This document shows, in pieces, positions 7,992 to 14,776 of a DNA stretch of 33,541 nucleotides. Under the pieces are notes generated by a model. The model was not told the DNA's origin, ran no database searches, and worked only from the letters and a program-made list of their open reading frames with translations. Both the position numbers and the translations under genes were made by a program. How positions within the stretch are numbered: position 1 is the first letter of the stretch; every line of letters starts with the position of its first letter. Location of the stretch: the NCBI GenBank assembly GCA_044375275.1, contig JBILMZ010000013.1, forward strand, positions 1 to 33,541, in the 5' to 3' direction. Origin of the DNA: SZUA-430 sp044375275. Lineage in GTDB: Bacteria; Pseudomonadota; Alphaproteobacteria; Micropepsales; Micropepsaceae.

Positions 7992-8414
7992 ATGAAGGTC
8001 GATGGAAGCAGGCCAGTTGACGTTACACGAACGCTTCGCGGTCGTGGCGCAACGACGTCTGCCGGCGGGTTTGCGCCCATCTATTCCGAGGAAGCCAAAG
8101 CGTCTGCGCAGGCCTCCGGAACAGCTTCCGTTTCGGGCGTTGATGCGCTGCTTGCGCTCCAGGGTGTTCCCGGTCCGAACAGCGAGCGAGCCAAGGCGGC
8201 CCGGCGTGGTAGCGATATTCTTGACCTTCTGGACGAGATCCGGGTGGGCATGCTTGAGGGGGCGGTGAGCCAAAGCACGCTGAACCATCTCGTGAAGCTT
8301 GTGGAAGTCAACAGGGAAGAGTTCACGGATCCCGGTCTCTCCAGCATTCTGGACGAGATTGACCTGCGTGCTCGCGTAGAACTTGCCAAGCTGAGTGTTG
8401 CAGCCGCGTCATAG
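7992..8414 (+). CDS. fliX: Class II flagellar assembly regulator FliX
   Basis: In Caulobacter, FliX couples completion of the early flagellar basal body to the activity of FlbD, the sigma-54 activator of late flagellar genes. The product has 140 residues from the ATG at 7992, almost exactly the Caulobacter length. It starts MKVDGSRPVDVTRTLRGRG, has a disordered Ser/Ala-rich N-terminal half (about 1-55), and a helical conserved C-terminal half containing DILDLLDEIRVGMLEGAVSQ, LNHLVKLVEVNRE and ILDEIDLRARVELAKL. An upstream in-frame ATG at 7956 would add 12 residues that look non-coding and have no ribosome site. It diverges from flgI and is followed by dksA on the same strand. Confidence 0.93.
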   Translation: MKVDGSRPVDVTRTLRGRGATTSAGGFAPIYSEEAKASAQASGTASVSGVDALLALQGVPGPNSERAKAARRGSDILDLLDEIRVGMLEGAVSQSTLNHLVKLVEVNREEFTDPGLSSILDEIDLRARVELAKLSVAAAS

Positions 8415-8418
8415 CGGT

Positions 8419-8433
8419 GGACAGGACCTGTCC
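8419..8433 (+). other. Short hairpin after fliX
   Basis: GGACAG-GAC-CTGTCC forms a 6-bp stem with a 3-base loop five bases after the fliX stop. No T-run follows, so it may stabilise the fliX 3' end or slow polymerase, but it is not a classical terminator. Confidence 0.4.
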
Positions 8434-8472
8434 GGGGCCACAAAACATTCATTTTCCGGGCAAAATCGGTTG

Positions 8473-8501
8473 TTGCTGAGTGGCAGGCTGAACCATATAT
8501 T
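8473..8501 (+). promoter_or_regulatory. sigma-70-type promoter of dksA
   Basis: A -35 TTGCTG (8473-8478), a 17-base spacer and a -10 TATATT (8496-8501) precede dksA. The predicted start near 8508 gives a leader of about 37 bases. The good match to housekeeping consensus suggests dksA is expressed independently of the flagellar hierarchy around it. Confidence 0.65.
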
Positions 8502-8544
8502 CCGCCGCGTTTTGCTGCTTCCGGCTATATGGAGAAATGGGGTC

Positions 8545-8961
8545 ATGGGCGTTGTACTGTCTCCTGACTACCGGCCGTCTGATGACGAGCCTTTCATGAA
8601 TGAACGCCAGCGAGAGTATTTTCGCCGGCGACTGATCAGCTGGAAGGAAGAGATCCTTCGAGAGTCCAAGGAAACGCTCCAGAACCTTGCTCAGGAGACG
8701 CTTTCCCATGCGGACCTGGCGGATCGAGCGTCGACCGAGGCCGAGCGTGCCAATGAGTTGCGGACAAGGGATCGGCAGCGCAAGTTGATCTCGAAGATTG
8801 ATGCCGCGCTGCGCCGTATCGACGAAGGGACGTACGGCTTTTGCGAGGAGACGGGGGATCCCATCACTCTCAGGCGGTTGGAAGCCAGGCCGATTGCAAC
8901 CTTGAGCCTTGAAGCCCAGGAGCGCCACGAGCGCCGTGAGCGCGTCTATCGCGACGACTAG
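8545..8961 (+). CDS. dksA: RNA polymerase-binding transcription factor DksA
   Basis: DksA enters the secondary channel of RNA polymerase and works with ppGpp in the stringent response. The 138-residue product has the N-terminal helical region (MNERQREYFRRRLISWKEEI), the coiled coil with the acidic-tip motif DLADRAS, and the C-terminal globular part (GTYGFCEETGDPI...LEARPIATLSLEAQERHE). Only one of the four zinc-finger cysteines remains (FCEETG; the others are Thr, Ser and Ala), a pattern known in alphaproteobacterial DksA. The ATG at 8545 is preceded by GGAG at a suitable distance and by a sigma-70 promoter. The open frame extends upstream to 8395 but that part covers the promoter and is not coding. 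Confidence 0.95.
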   Translation: MGVVLSPDYRPSDDEPFMNERQREYFRRRLISWKEEILRESKETLQNLAQETLSHADLADRASTEAERANELRTRDRQRKLISKIDAALRRIDEGTYGFCEETGDPITLRRLEARPIATLSLEAQERHERRERVYRDD

Positions 8962-8974
8962 ACTTTTCGGCGGC

Positions 8975-8995
8975 TTGGCACAGTGTTTGTGCCAA
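8975..8995 (+). other. Perfect 8-bp hairpin with embedded sigma-54-like sequence
   Basis: TTGGCACA (8975-8982) and TGTGCCAA (8988-8995) are perfect inverted arms around GTGTT. It sits 14 bases after the dksA stop and could be a dksA 3' hairpin, though no T-run follows. Bases 8976-8990 read TGGCACAGTGTTTGT, which matches a -24/-12 promoter except for T in place of the final C of the -12 GC. Confidence 0.45.
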
Positions 8996-9015
8996 AGTGT
9001 GTCCATGAAGCTACG

Positions 9016-9171
9016 ATGTCGTGGCGCATGGATGAGGAAGCGCGCAATTCGGGATACTCACCTGCAATCCATTTTCTCGCGCAGGCTCACGAGGCGGAAA
9101 ACCGCTTTTGCTTCTTCACAATGTCAATTCAGTCGTGGATCGGGTCCGCGGCAAAATGGAACATAATGTGA
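9016..9171 (+). CDS. Possible 51-residue small protein, unrecognised
   Basis: An ATG at 9016, with GAAG five bases upstream, opens a 51-codon frame (MSWRMDEEARNSGYSPAIHF...). The product is not recognised. It has no signal peptide or membrane helix and contains several aromatic residues. It begins about 25 bases after a sigma-54-like sequence and ends before the flgH terminator, which is the only contextual support. It may well be non-coding. Confidence 0.2.
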   Translation: MSWRMDEEARNSGYSPAIHFLAQAHEAENRFCFFTMSIQSWIGSAAKWNIM

Positions 9172-9251
9172 ACATTTTGATCTTTCAAGAGGCAAGTTCC
9201 AGCCTGCGGTGAAATGACATCATGCGGGGTCAGGCCCGTGCGCGCAAAAAG

Positions 9252-9277
9252 AAAGGCCGGGAGCGCTCCCGGCCTTT
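9252..9277 (-). terminator. Terminator of the flgF-flgG-flgA-flgH operon
   Basis: A perfect 13-bp palindrome (AAAGGCCGGGAGC and its complement) is followed on the minus strand by CTTTTT (9246-9251), giving a strong rho-independent terminator 29 bases after the flgH stop. It could also slow transcripts arriving on the plus strand, where the T-run is short. Confidence 0.88.
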
Positions 9278-9305
9278 GCCATTCCTTCTACCGGTGGTGG
9301 CGGTA

Positions 9306-10052
9306 TCAGAACGGAAACAGGATATCCACGATCTGCTGGCCGTAGCGCGGCTGCTGCACGTCGGTCAGCTGGCCGCGACCGCCGTATGAAATGCGGGCTT
9401 CGGCGATCTGCGTGTGCTTGATCTCATTCATGAAGCTGATGTCTTCCGGTCTCACGATGCCTGTCATGGACAGTTCGCGCAGTTCGAAGTTGACGCGCAC
9501 TTCCTGACGTCCTTCGATCACCAGGTTTCCATTTGGAAGGACCTGGGTGACGACGGCCGCTACAGTCAGTTCCACCTTTTCCTTGCGGTTCACGGAACCC
9601 TGGCCGGACGTCGATGAATCCGACCCAAGACCGATGGCCGCTTCCGGGCTGTAGCCGTTCGGCAGCAGCTTCTGACCCAGGGTGGATTCAAAGCCCAAGA
9701 GGTTGTCGATGTTCGCGGACTCGTCGGACTTGCGGTTGCGGGAGGTCTGGTTTGAAACCTCTGCCTTGTCCGATATGTCGATCATCACGGTCACGATGTC
9801 ACCGATCTTCGACGCGCGCTGATCCTTGAAGAACGAGCGCGATCCCGATGCCCAGAGGGAGTTTGCCTGACGGATTGTCGACTCGGGACGCGGCATGGGC
9901 ATCGTGATGACACGATCTCCCGTGCGGTCGCGTGGATCGATGATGGGGGTGAGTGATGGCGGCTGGCCTACGGCATTCAGCTTGTCGACTGTGGAGCAGG
10001 CCGACACCGACATGCAGGCAACCAGGGTGACCAGGAGAGACTTGCGGTTCAT
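9306..10052 (-). CDS. flgH: Flagellar L-ring lipoprotein FlgH
   Basis: FlgH forms the L-ring in the outer membrane around the distal rod. The 248-residue product is a lipoprotein: its signal sequence ends in the lipobox VSAC with Cys at residue 19. Family motifs include the N-terminal SLWASGSRSFFKDQRASKIGDIV, which precedes VTVMIDISDKAEVSN, and VLPNGNLVIEGRQEVRVNFE near the C-terminus, followed by GIVRPEDI and YGGRGQLTDVQQPRYGQQIVDILFPF. Length and motifs are typical. It is the last gene of the operon, 13 bases after flgA, and is followed by a strong terminator. Confidence 0.97.
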   Translation of the reverse strand: MNRKSLLVTLVACMSVSACSTVDKLNAVGQPPSLTPIIDPRDRTGDRVITMPMPRPESTIRQANSLWASGSRSFFKDQRASKIGDIVTVMIDISDKAEVSNQTSRNRKSDESANIDNLLGFESTLGQKLLPNGYSPEAAIGLGSDSSTSGQGSVNRKEKVELTVAAVVTQVLPNGNLVIEGRQEVRVNFELRELSMTGIVRPEDISFMNEIKHTQIAEARISYGGRGQLTDVQQPRYGQQIVDILFPF

Positions 10053-10065
10053 GGCGATTTCCTTC

Positions 10066-10788
10066 CTAGCGTGTCGCGAGGGTCTGTGAAGCAGGGGAGA
10101 TCACGGCCGTGCCGGCGCCCGTCACGCGGGCTTCGACCAGCCTGCGGGAGGTGGTGTTCATGATGGAGATGACGTCGCCCTTGCCGGCATTGGCCATGGC
10201 CTGCCCCTGCGCCGAGAGTTGAATTCCCGGGATGTCGATCGACATCGTGACGAGGTCGCCCTTCTTCACGACGATCGGCTTGGCAAAGTCGAAAGCAAAG
10301 AGCGGCGTGCTGGCGCGCATGTTGCGGCGTGCCACCTGGCCCACAAGCGTGTCTGCCGAAGTGATCATCGATGCTGACATGCGGGCGGCCGGGACTTCAG
10401 TAGTTGTCATGCTGGATGACGAGACGGTCTCGCCGGCGACGATGTCGTGTGCCAGTGCCGGCACATCCACCACTGGTAGTGCTGAGCCTGTGACGGTTGC
10501 CTGCTCCTGATTGCCGAGCTGGTTGCGGGTTGTCAGGGTGGCGCGGAATGTCTGGTTGCCAGGATTGAACGAGAGTTCTGCGATCTTCCAGGCGGCGTGT
10601 GCCTCACCTTGCCACTGCGTTCCGTCTACCTGTTCGGCAAACGTGACCTTGTAGCGGCCGGGTGCGGGGACACGCGCGGCGATTGCGCTTGCGATGCGAT
10701 CTTTCAGGGTGTCTGCGCCTGCAGCGCCGGCGACCCAAGCCTGGGCCACGATTGCCAGCGACGCAGCCAGTGACATGACATTCTTCAT
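10066..10788 (-). CDS. flgA: Flagellar P-ring assembly chaperone FlgA
   Basis: FlgA is a periplasmic chaperone that helps FlgI assemble into the P-ring. The 240-residue product has a signal peptide (MKNVMSLAASLAIVAQAWVAGAAG), a variable middle region, and the C-terminal SAF/ChapFlgA domain (VVDVPALAHDIVAGETV...VVKKGDLVTMSIDIPGIQLSAQGQAMANAGKGDVISIMN). The ending RLVEARVTGAGTAVIS is typical of the family. It lies 18 bases after flgG and 13 before flgH on the same strand, so its partner flgI is in a different but similarly regulated operon. Confidence 0.94.
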   Translation of the reverse strand: MKNVMSLAASLAIVAQAWVAGAAGADTLKDRIASAIAARVPAPGRYKVTFAEQVDGTQWQGEAHAAWKIAELSFNPGNQTFRATLTTRNQLGNQEQATVTGSALPVVDVPALAHDIVAGETVSSSSMTTTEVPAARMSASMITSADTLVGQVARRNMRASTPLFAFDFAKPIVVKKGDLVTMSIDIPGIQLSAQGQAMANAGKGDVISIMNTTSRRLVEARVTGAGTAVISPASQTLATR

Positions 10789-10806
10789 GACCAGCTTTCC
10801 TGTCTA

Positions 10807-11598
10807 TTACGAGCGTGAGAGGCGTGAGGTCATCTGCAGCATCTCGTCTGATGCGGAAATGACTTTCGAGTTCATTTCATATGCGCGCTGCGCGGTAATC
10901 AGGGACGTGATCTCCTGCACGGCATTCACGTTGGCGAGTTCGAGGTAGCCCTGACGGATCGCGCCGAAGCCCGTTGAACCCGGCGTTCCAACCTGTGCGG
11001 ATCCGGATGCGGCCGTTTCCAGGAAGAGGTTCGATCCCTGTGCGTCCAAGCCGGCTTCGTTTGCGAAGTTCGCGAGATCAAGCTGACCGACATTGGTGTC
11101 AGCTGTCTGACCCGCAAGGCGCGCGAAAACCTGACCCTGTGCGTTGACGGTGACCTGCAGCGCGCCGTCCGGAACGTTTACGCCGGGTTCGACCGTGTAA
11201 CCGTCGGTGGTGACGATCTGGCCGCTGGCGTTCAGGCTGAACGATCCTGCACGGGTGTAGGCCGTTTCCCCTGTCGGCATGCGTACGCGGAAGAATCCGC
11301 GGCCTTCAACGGCGAGGTCGTACGTGTTTTCGGTTGCCTGCACGTTGCCCTGCGACATGATGCGGTAAACCGATCCGGTACGAACACCGGAGCCAACCTG
11401 GATGCCGGTCGGGATCAGCGTGTTCTGGTCTGAAGAGCTCACGCCCATGCGCTCCAGCGTCTGGTAGAGCATGTCCTGGAATTCCGCGCGCTGCCGCTTG
11501 AAGCCGGTCGTGTTCATGTTGGCGATGTTGTTTGAAATCACATCGACATTCAGTTGCTGTGCAAGCATGCCTGATGAGGCAATGGAAAGGGATCTCAT
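10807..11598 (-). CDS. flgG: Flagellar distal rod protein FlgG
   Basis: FlgG builds the distal rod that carries the P- and L-rings. The 263-residue product has the normal length. It carries the N-terminal rod signature (SNNIANMNTTGFKRQRAEF), the FlgG-specific QVGSGVRTGSV region, GRGFFRVRMPTGETAYTRAGSF, and the C-terminal helix with QRAYEMNSKVISASDEML. There is no signal peptide because rod proteins leave through the flagellar export apparatus. It sits 14 bases after flgF. Confidence 0.97.
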   Translation of the reverse strand: MRSLSIASSGMLAQQLNVDVISNNIANMNTTGFKRQRAEFQDMLYQTLERMGVSSSDQNTLIPTGIQVGSGVRTGSVYRIMSQGNVQATENTYDLAVEGRGFFRVRMPTGETAYTRAGSFSLNASGQIVTTDGYTVEPGVNVPDGALQVTVNAQGQVFARLAGQTADTNVGQLDLANFANEAGLDAQGSNLFLETAASGSAQVGTPGSTGFGAIRQGYLELANVNAVQEITSLITAQRAYEMNSKVISASDEMLQMTSRLSRS

Positions 11599-11612
11599 CT
11601 GCGTTTACTCCG

Positions 11613-12341
11613 TTATGCCTTCACATCGCCAAGCCGCTGGACAGCCTTGCGAATGATGTCATCTGTTGCATTCAGTATTTCTGTCGAGTGCTGGTAAGCT
11701 CTCATGATCTCGATCATCTTCGTCATCTCGACGACAGGCTGCACGTTCGAGCGTTCGATCGCGCCCTGAACGACCCGTGCATCTGGTGCGGGGGCGGGCT
11801 GCTCATCGGCCCTGTACAGGTTGTAGCCTTCCTTGCGCAGGGATGCCGGCGGCAGCGTAACCACGCGCAGCTTGCCTGCCTGTCCCTGAATGGTTGAGAC
11901 CGAGCCGTCCTGTGCAATCTTGATCGATGTTTCGCCTTCCGGAATGGTGATTTCACCGCCATCCGAGAGGACCGTGTGGCCATCGCTTGTCACCAGCTTT
12001 CCACTGGCGTCCAGCTTGAAGTGTCCATCGCGCGTGAATCGTTCGCCTTCGGACGTACGCACAACGAAAAAGCCTTCGCCGTCGATGGAGACGTCGAGGG
12101 GAGATCCGGTTTGCGTCAAGGGGCCGGCAGACATGTCACGCACGACGCCCCAGTCGCGCACGAACGAAATCTTGTTGAGCGGCGTGCTCGCGCCTTCTAC
12201 CGGAACGAGGAGTTCCTCAAAAGCCGGCGCTTCCCGCTTGAACCCCGACGTCGAGACGTTCGCGATATTGTTCGAGACTATTTCCATGTTCCGACGCAAA
12301 GTTATTTGCGCCGTCAAACCGACGAGCAACGAATTGTCCAT
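11613..12341 (-). CDS. flgF: Flagellar proximal rod protein FlgF
   Basis: FlgF is a rod component. From the ATG at 12341 the product has 242 residues and starts MDNSLLVGLTAQITLRRNME, followed by the rod motif SNNIANVSTSGFKRE. It has GEGFFVVRTSEGERFTRDGHF in the middle and ends with MRAYQHSTEILNATDDIIRK. The open frame continues upstream to 12425, but that extension contains the sigma-54 promoter (12397-12411) and lacks family similarity, so the shorter form is chosen. It is the first gene of flgF-flgG-flgA-flgH and diverges from fliL, as in Caulobacter. Confidence 0.95.
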   Translation of the reverse strand: MDNSLLVGLTAQITLRRNMEIVSNNIANVSTSGFKREAPAFEELLVPVEGASTPLNKISFVRDWGVVRDMSAGPLTQTGSPLDVSIDGEGFFVVRTSEGERFTRDGHFKLDASGKLVTSDGHTVLSDGGEITIPEGETSIKIAQDGSVSTIQGQAGKLRVVTLPPASLRKEGYNLYRADEQPAPAPDARVVQGAIERSNVQPVVEMTKMIEIMRAYQHSTEILNATDDIIRKAVQRLGDVKA

Positions 12342-12362
12342 TGCGGCCACCACTCCGCTGAC

Positions 12363-12380
12363 ACCTGCATGATCGCAGGT
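12363..12380 (-). other. Leader hairpin upstream of flgF
   Basis: ACCTGCATGATCGCAGGT is a perfect 6-bp inverted repeat around a 6-base loop. It lies between the predicted sigma-54 start (about 12385) and the flgF ATG, so it would fold at the 5' end of the operon mRNA. The effect is unknown; it may protect the 5' end. Confidence 0.45.
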
Positions 12381-12396
12381 ATCGTTGGACCCCTCT

Positions 12397-12411
12397 GCAT
12401 CAGGCGTGCCA
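12397..12411 (-). promoter_or_regulatory. sigma-54 (-24/-12) promoter of flgF operon
   Basis: On the minus strand the element is TGGCACGCCTGATGC, which differs from TGGCACG-N4-TTGC at a single position. The predicted start near 12385 leaves a leader of about 44 bases before flgF. This is the best sigma-54 match in the window. Confidence 0.88.
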
Positions 12412-12446
12412 GAGGCGTTATCCAAGGAAATGCCTGATTTTGCTTG

Positions 12447-12462
12447 GTAACATGTTGTTAAC
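12447..12462 (+). promoter_or_regulatory. CtrA-type box upstream of fliL
   Basis: GTAA-CATGTTG-TTAAC matches TTAA-N7-TTAAC with one mismatch. It lies 114 bases before the fliL ATG. If it overlaps the -35 region, the transcript would start near 12485 with a leader of about 90 bases. Caulobacter fliLM is a classical CtrA-controlled class II operon. Confidence 0.65.
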
Positions 12463-12471
12463 GCGGTGCGA

Positions 12472-12481
12472 ATTGCCCGGC
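12472..12481. promoter_or_regulatory. Second copy of the decamer ATTGCCCGGC, candidate FlbD (ftr-like) element
   Basis: It is identical to 7897-7906. It lies about 60 bases upstream of the flgF -24 element and 9 bases downstream of the fliL CtrA-type box. It could therefore act as an enhancer for flgF and a repressor site for fliL, as FlbD does at Caulobacter fliF. Assignment is inference. Confidence 0.4.
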
Positions 12482-12576
12482 AAGTTATGCCGACCGCGAA
12501 CCGAAATTTAACCAGAAGGGGGGCATCTTAAGGTCCAAGAAACGTAATTAATCTGCATACGGAGCGGTGGTCTTTC

Positions 12577-13197
12577 ATGGCTGGCGACAAGAAGGCCGAC
12601 AAGGCAAAGGCTGATGCCGACAAGACGGAAGCTGGCGAGGGCGAAGAAGCCGCGAAGCCAAAAGGGCGGTTTGCAGCCCTTCTTTCGCGCAAGATGCTCA
12701 TGATCCTGGCACCGGTCCTGCTGCTCGTGGTCGGCGGCGGGGTCTACTTCTTCCTGTTTACGGGTGGCGAAGAAGTTGCCGGCGAGCATGGCGCGGCCTC
12801 TGCGGACGGGCATGCGCCCGCCGGAGGAGACGGGCATGGCGACACTCATGCTGCCGGTGAGGGTGGCGAGGCAGCGGCGCATCATCCTGTGTTTTTCGAG
12901 GTTGAGGACATTACAGTGAATCTTTTGTCGGATGGCGGAAAGCCAGTGTTTCTCAAGCTGGCCGTGTCGCTGGAAGTGGAAGGCGCATCACACGAAGAAG
13001 TCGCGGCTTCGCTGGAGCCCATCATGCCGCGCGTGGTGGACCAGTTTCAGACGTATCTGAGGGAATTGCGCCTCGAGGATCTGAGTGGCTCGGCGGCGCT
13101 GTTCCGGCTCAAGGAAGAGCTTCTGAGACGCGTCAACCTGGCGGCAGACCCGATCCAGGTAAAAGGCGTCCTGTTTCGCGAAATGATTGTTCAGTAA
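12577..13197 (+). CDS. fliL: Flagellar basal body-associated protein FliL
   Basis: FliL surrounds the stators at the basal body and supports torque and motility. The 206-residue product has a charged Lys/Asp/Ala-rich cytoplasmic N-terminus (1-38), one membrane helix (about 40-61, MLMILAPVLLLVVGGGVYFF), a Gly/Ala/His-rich linker (62-103) and the periplasmic FliL domain (VFFEVEDITVNL...GKPVFLKLAVSLEVE, ending VKGVLFREMIVQ). The linker carries six histidines within 33 residues (71, 79, 87, 91, 102, 103), which is unusual. A GGAGCGG ribosome site precedes the ATG. fliM follows within 12 bases. Confidence 0.95.
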   Translation: MAGDKKADKAKADADKTEAGEGEEAAKPKGRFAALLSRKMLMILAPVLLLVVGGGVYFFLFTGGEEVAGEHGAASADGHAPAGGDGHGDTHAAGEGGEAAAHHPVFFEVEDITVNLLSDGGKPVFLKLAVSLEVEGASHEEVAASLEPIMPRVVDQFQTYLRELRLEDLSGSAALFRLKEELLRRVNLAADPIQVKGVLFREMIVQ

Positions 13198-13208
13198 CGG
13201 TGACGGCC

Positions 13209-14366
13209 ATGGGCGGTGACGCCAACGAAATCAAGATGGAAGACGTTGCGGATACCCCAGCGCAGGACGCAGCGGCTCCCGCTCCGGCGGCTGGGGAACC
13301 CCAAGCTGCGGCTGGTGCGGATGATGCCGCCGCTGCCGAATGGGCTTCCATGCTTGACGAGAACAAGGACCAGTCGGCTGGCGCAACCGAGCGGGTCCTG
13401 AACCAGGATGAAATCGACTCGCTGCTGGGCTTTGACACGAGCGGAGATGGTTCGAAGGATCGGACGGGCATTCAGGCCATCGTCAATTCGGCTCTTGTTT
13501 CCTACGAGCGTCTGCCACTGCTCGAGATTGTCTTTGACCGTCTCGTGCGCCTGCTCACGACCAGCCTTCGCAATTTTACGTCGGACAATGTCGAGGTGAG
13601 TCTTGATAACATCTCGTCTATCCGGTTTGGCGACTACCTGAACTCCATCCCCCTGCCGGCCATTCTAACCGTTTTTCGGGCCGAGCAACTGGACAATTAC
13701 GGTCTCCTGACGGTCGATTCCAGCCTGATCTATTCGATCGTTGACGTCCTTCTCGGCGGGCGACGGGGTACGGCAGCGATGCGTGTCGAAGGCCGTCCGT
13801 ACACGACGATCGAGCGCACGCTGGTGCAACGCATGCTGGAAGTGGTGTTGCAGGATCTCGGCGTTGCCTTTGAGCCTGTGTCCCAGGTCAAGTTCAGCCT
13901 GGATCGCCTTGAGATCAATCCACGTTTCGCGGCGATTGCGCGCCCGGCAAATGCTGCCGTGCTCGTGAAGCTGCGTGTGGACATGGAAGATCGGGGCGGC
14001 CGGATCGAGGTGCTGCTTCCCTATGCAACGCTTGAACCCATCCGCGAGCTGCTTCTGCAGATGTTCATGGGCGAAAAATTCGGGCGTGACTCCATCTGGG
14101 AAAGCCATCTTGCGACGGAACTCTGGAGCACGAATGTCGAGCTTGAGGCCGTTCTGGACGAGATGCCCATGACGCTGAACGAAGTGATGAATTTTGAGGT
14201 TGGGCAGACGCTATTGCTGAATGTCGGGCCTGATGCGCGCATCGAGTTGCGATGCGGGGGCGTAGGTTTGCTGGGCGGTCGGATGGGGCGCATTGGCCAC
14301 CAGGTTGCCGTCAAGGTCGAGAACCAGATCCGAGCGCGAAAAGGTTCAGGAGATGTCAGGTCATGA
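13209..14366 (+). CDS. fliM: Flagellar motor switch protein FliM
   Basis: FliM is the C-ring protein that binds phospho-CheY and reverses rotation. The 385-residue product has an acidic, Ala/Pro-rich N-terminal extension (about 1-62), then the CheY-binding motif LNQDEIDSLL (64-73), the CheC-like middle domain (TGIQAIVNSALVSYERLPLLE onwards) and a C-terminal SpoA domain (LNEVMNFEVGQTLLLNVGPDARIELRCGG). Most FliM proteins start at the CheY motif; longer N-termini with a motif like AAAEWASML occur in Alphaproteobacteria. The ATG at 13209 is chosen with GGTGA five bases upstream; a GTG at 13200 would add three residues. It overlaps the next gene by four bases (ATGA). Confidence 0.95.
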   Translation: MGGDANEIKMEDVADTPAQDAAAPAPAAGEPQAAAGADDAAAAEWASMLDENKDQSAGATERVLNQDEIDSLLGFDTSGDGSKDRTGIQAIVNSALVSYERLPLLEIVFDRLVRLLTTSLRNFTSDNVEVSLDNISSIRFGDYLNSIPLPAILTVFRAEQLDNYGLLTVDSSLIYSIVDVLLGGRRGTAAMRVEGRPYTTIERTLVQRMLEVVLQDLGVAFEPVSQVKFSLDRLEINPRFAAIARPANAAVLVKLRVDMEDRGGRIEVLLPYATLEPIRELLLQMFMGEKFGRDSIWESHLATELWSTNVELEAVLDEMPMTLNEVMNFEVGQTLLLNVGPDARIELRCGGVGLLGGRMGRIGHQVAVKVENQIRARKGSGDVRS

Positions 14367-14767
14367 GTGAATCCCTGCTGATAGATGTGACAGTTATCGC
14401 GCTGCTTGGCGCGACGATCTATTTTGCGTTCAGGCTCGACAGGCGCCTGCAGAGTGTCAGGAACGTCCAGAATGAACTGGCAGGGGTCATTCGGGAGCTG
14501 AATTCCGCAGCTGCGCGGGCCGAAGCAGGTATTCAGGGGCTCAAGATGGCTGCGCAGTCGTCGGGACAGCAGCTCGAAGAACAGATTCACAGCGCTCGCA
14601 TCGTGGGCGACGAACTGGCCATACTTCTCAAGTCGTCGGAGCGCGTTGGCAGGGTTGCCGAGACCGTGCGCCCCCAACCGGTTCCGCCGCCAGTGGCGCG
14701 TCCGCAGCCCGTCGTTCGCCAGACCTCTGCGCTTGACGCGCTGCGGTCGCTCAGCCAGGTGAAATAG
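14363..14767 (+). CDS. DUF6468/PflI-like single-pass membrane protein
   Basis: The 134-residue product has one membrane helix (about 6-24), then an Arg-rich stretch (FRLDRRLQSVR) which by the positive-inside rule puts the C-terminus in the cytoplasm. A coiled coil follows (about 26-100), then a Pro-rich tail with a doubled RPQPV motif (103-118) and a final helix (ALDALRSLSQ). It overlaps fliM by four bases (ATGA), so a flagellar role is nearly certain. Position and layout resemble DUF6468 proteins and Caulobacter PflI, a bitopic protein needed for flagellum positioning, but I cannot confirm orthology by sight. The frame also opens upstream at 14252; that part lies within fliM and is not used. 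Confidence 0.75.
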   Translation: MSESLLIDVTVIALLGATIYFAFRLDRRLQSVRNVQNELAGVIRELNSAAARAEAGIQGLKMAAQSSGQQLEEQIHSARIVGDELAILLKSSERVGRVAETVRPQPVPPPVARPQPVVRQTSALDALRSLSQVK

Positions 14768-14776
14768 GGGACGGAC

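Larger units (their letters stand above)
8962..9305. other. 344-base gap between dksA and flgH
   Basis: No recognised gene lies here. The gap holds a palindromic hairpin with a sigma-54-like sequence (8975-8995), a possible 51-codon open frame on the plus strand (9016-9171), and a strong hairpin terminator (9252-9277) serving flgH on the minus strand. Confidence 0.6.

Noticed and set aside
12342..12425. 28-residue N-terminal extension of FlgF
   Set aside because: It contains the sigma-54 promoter and has no similarity to rod proteins; the start at 12341 gives the canonical N-terminus.
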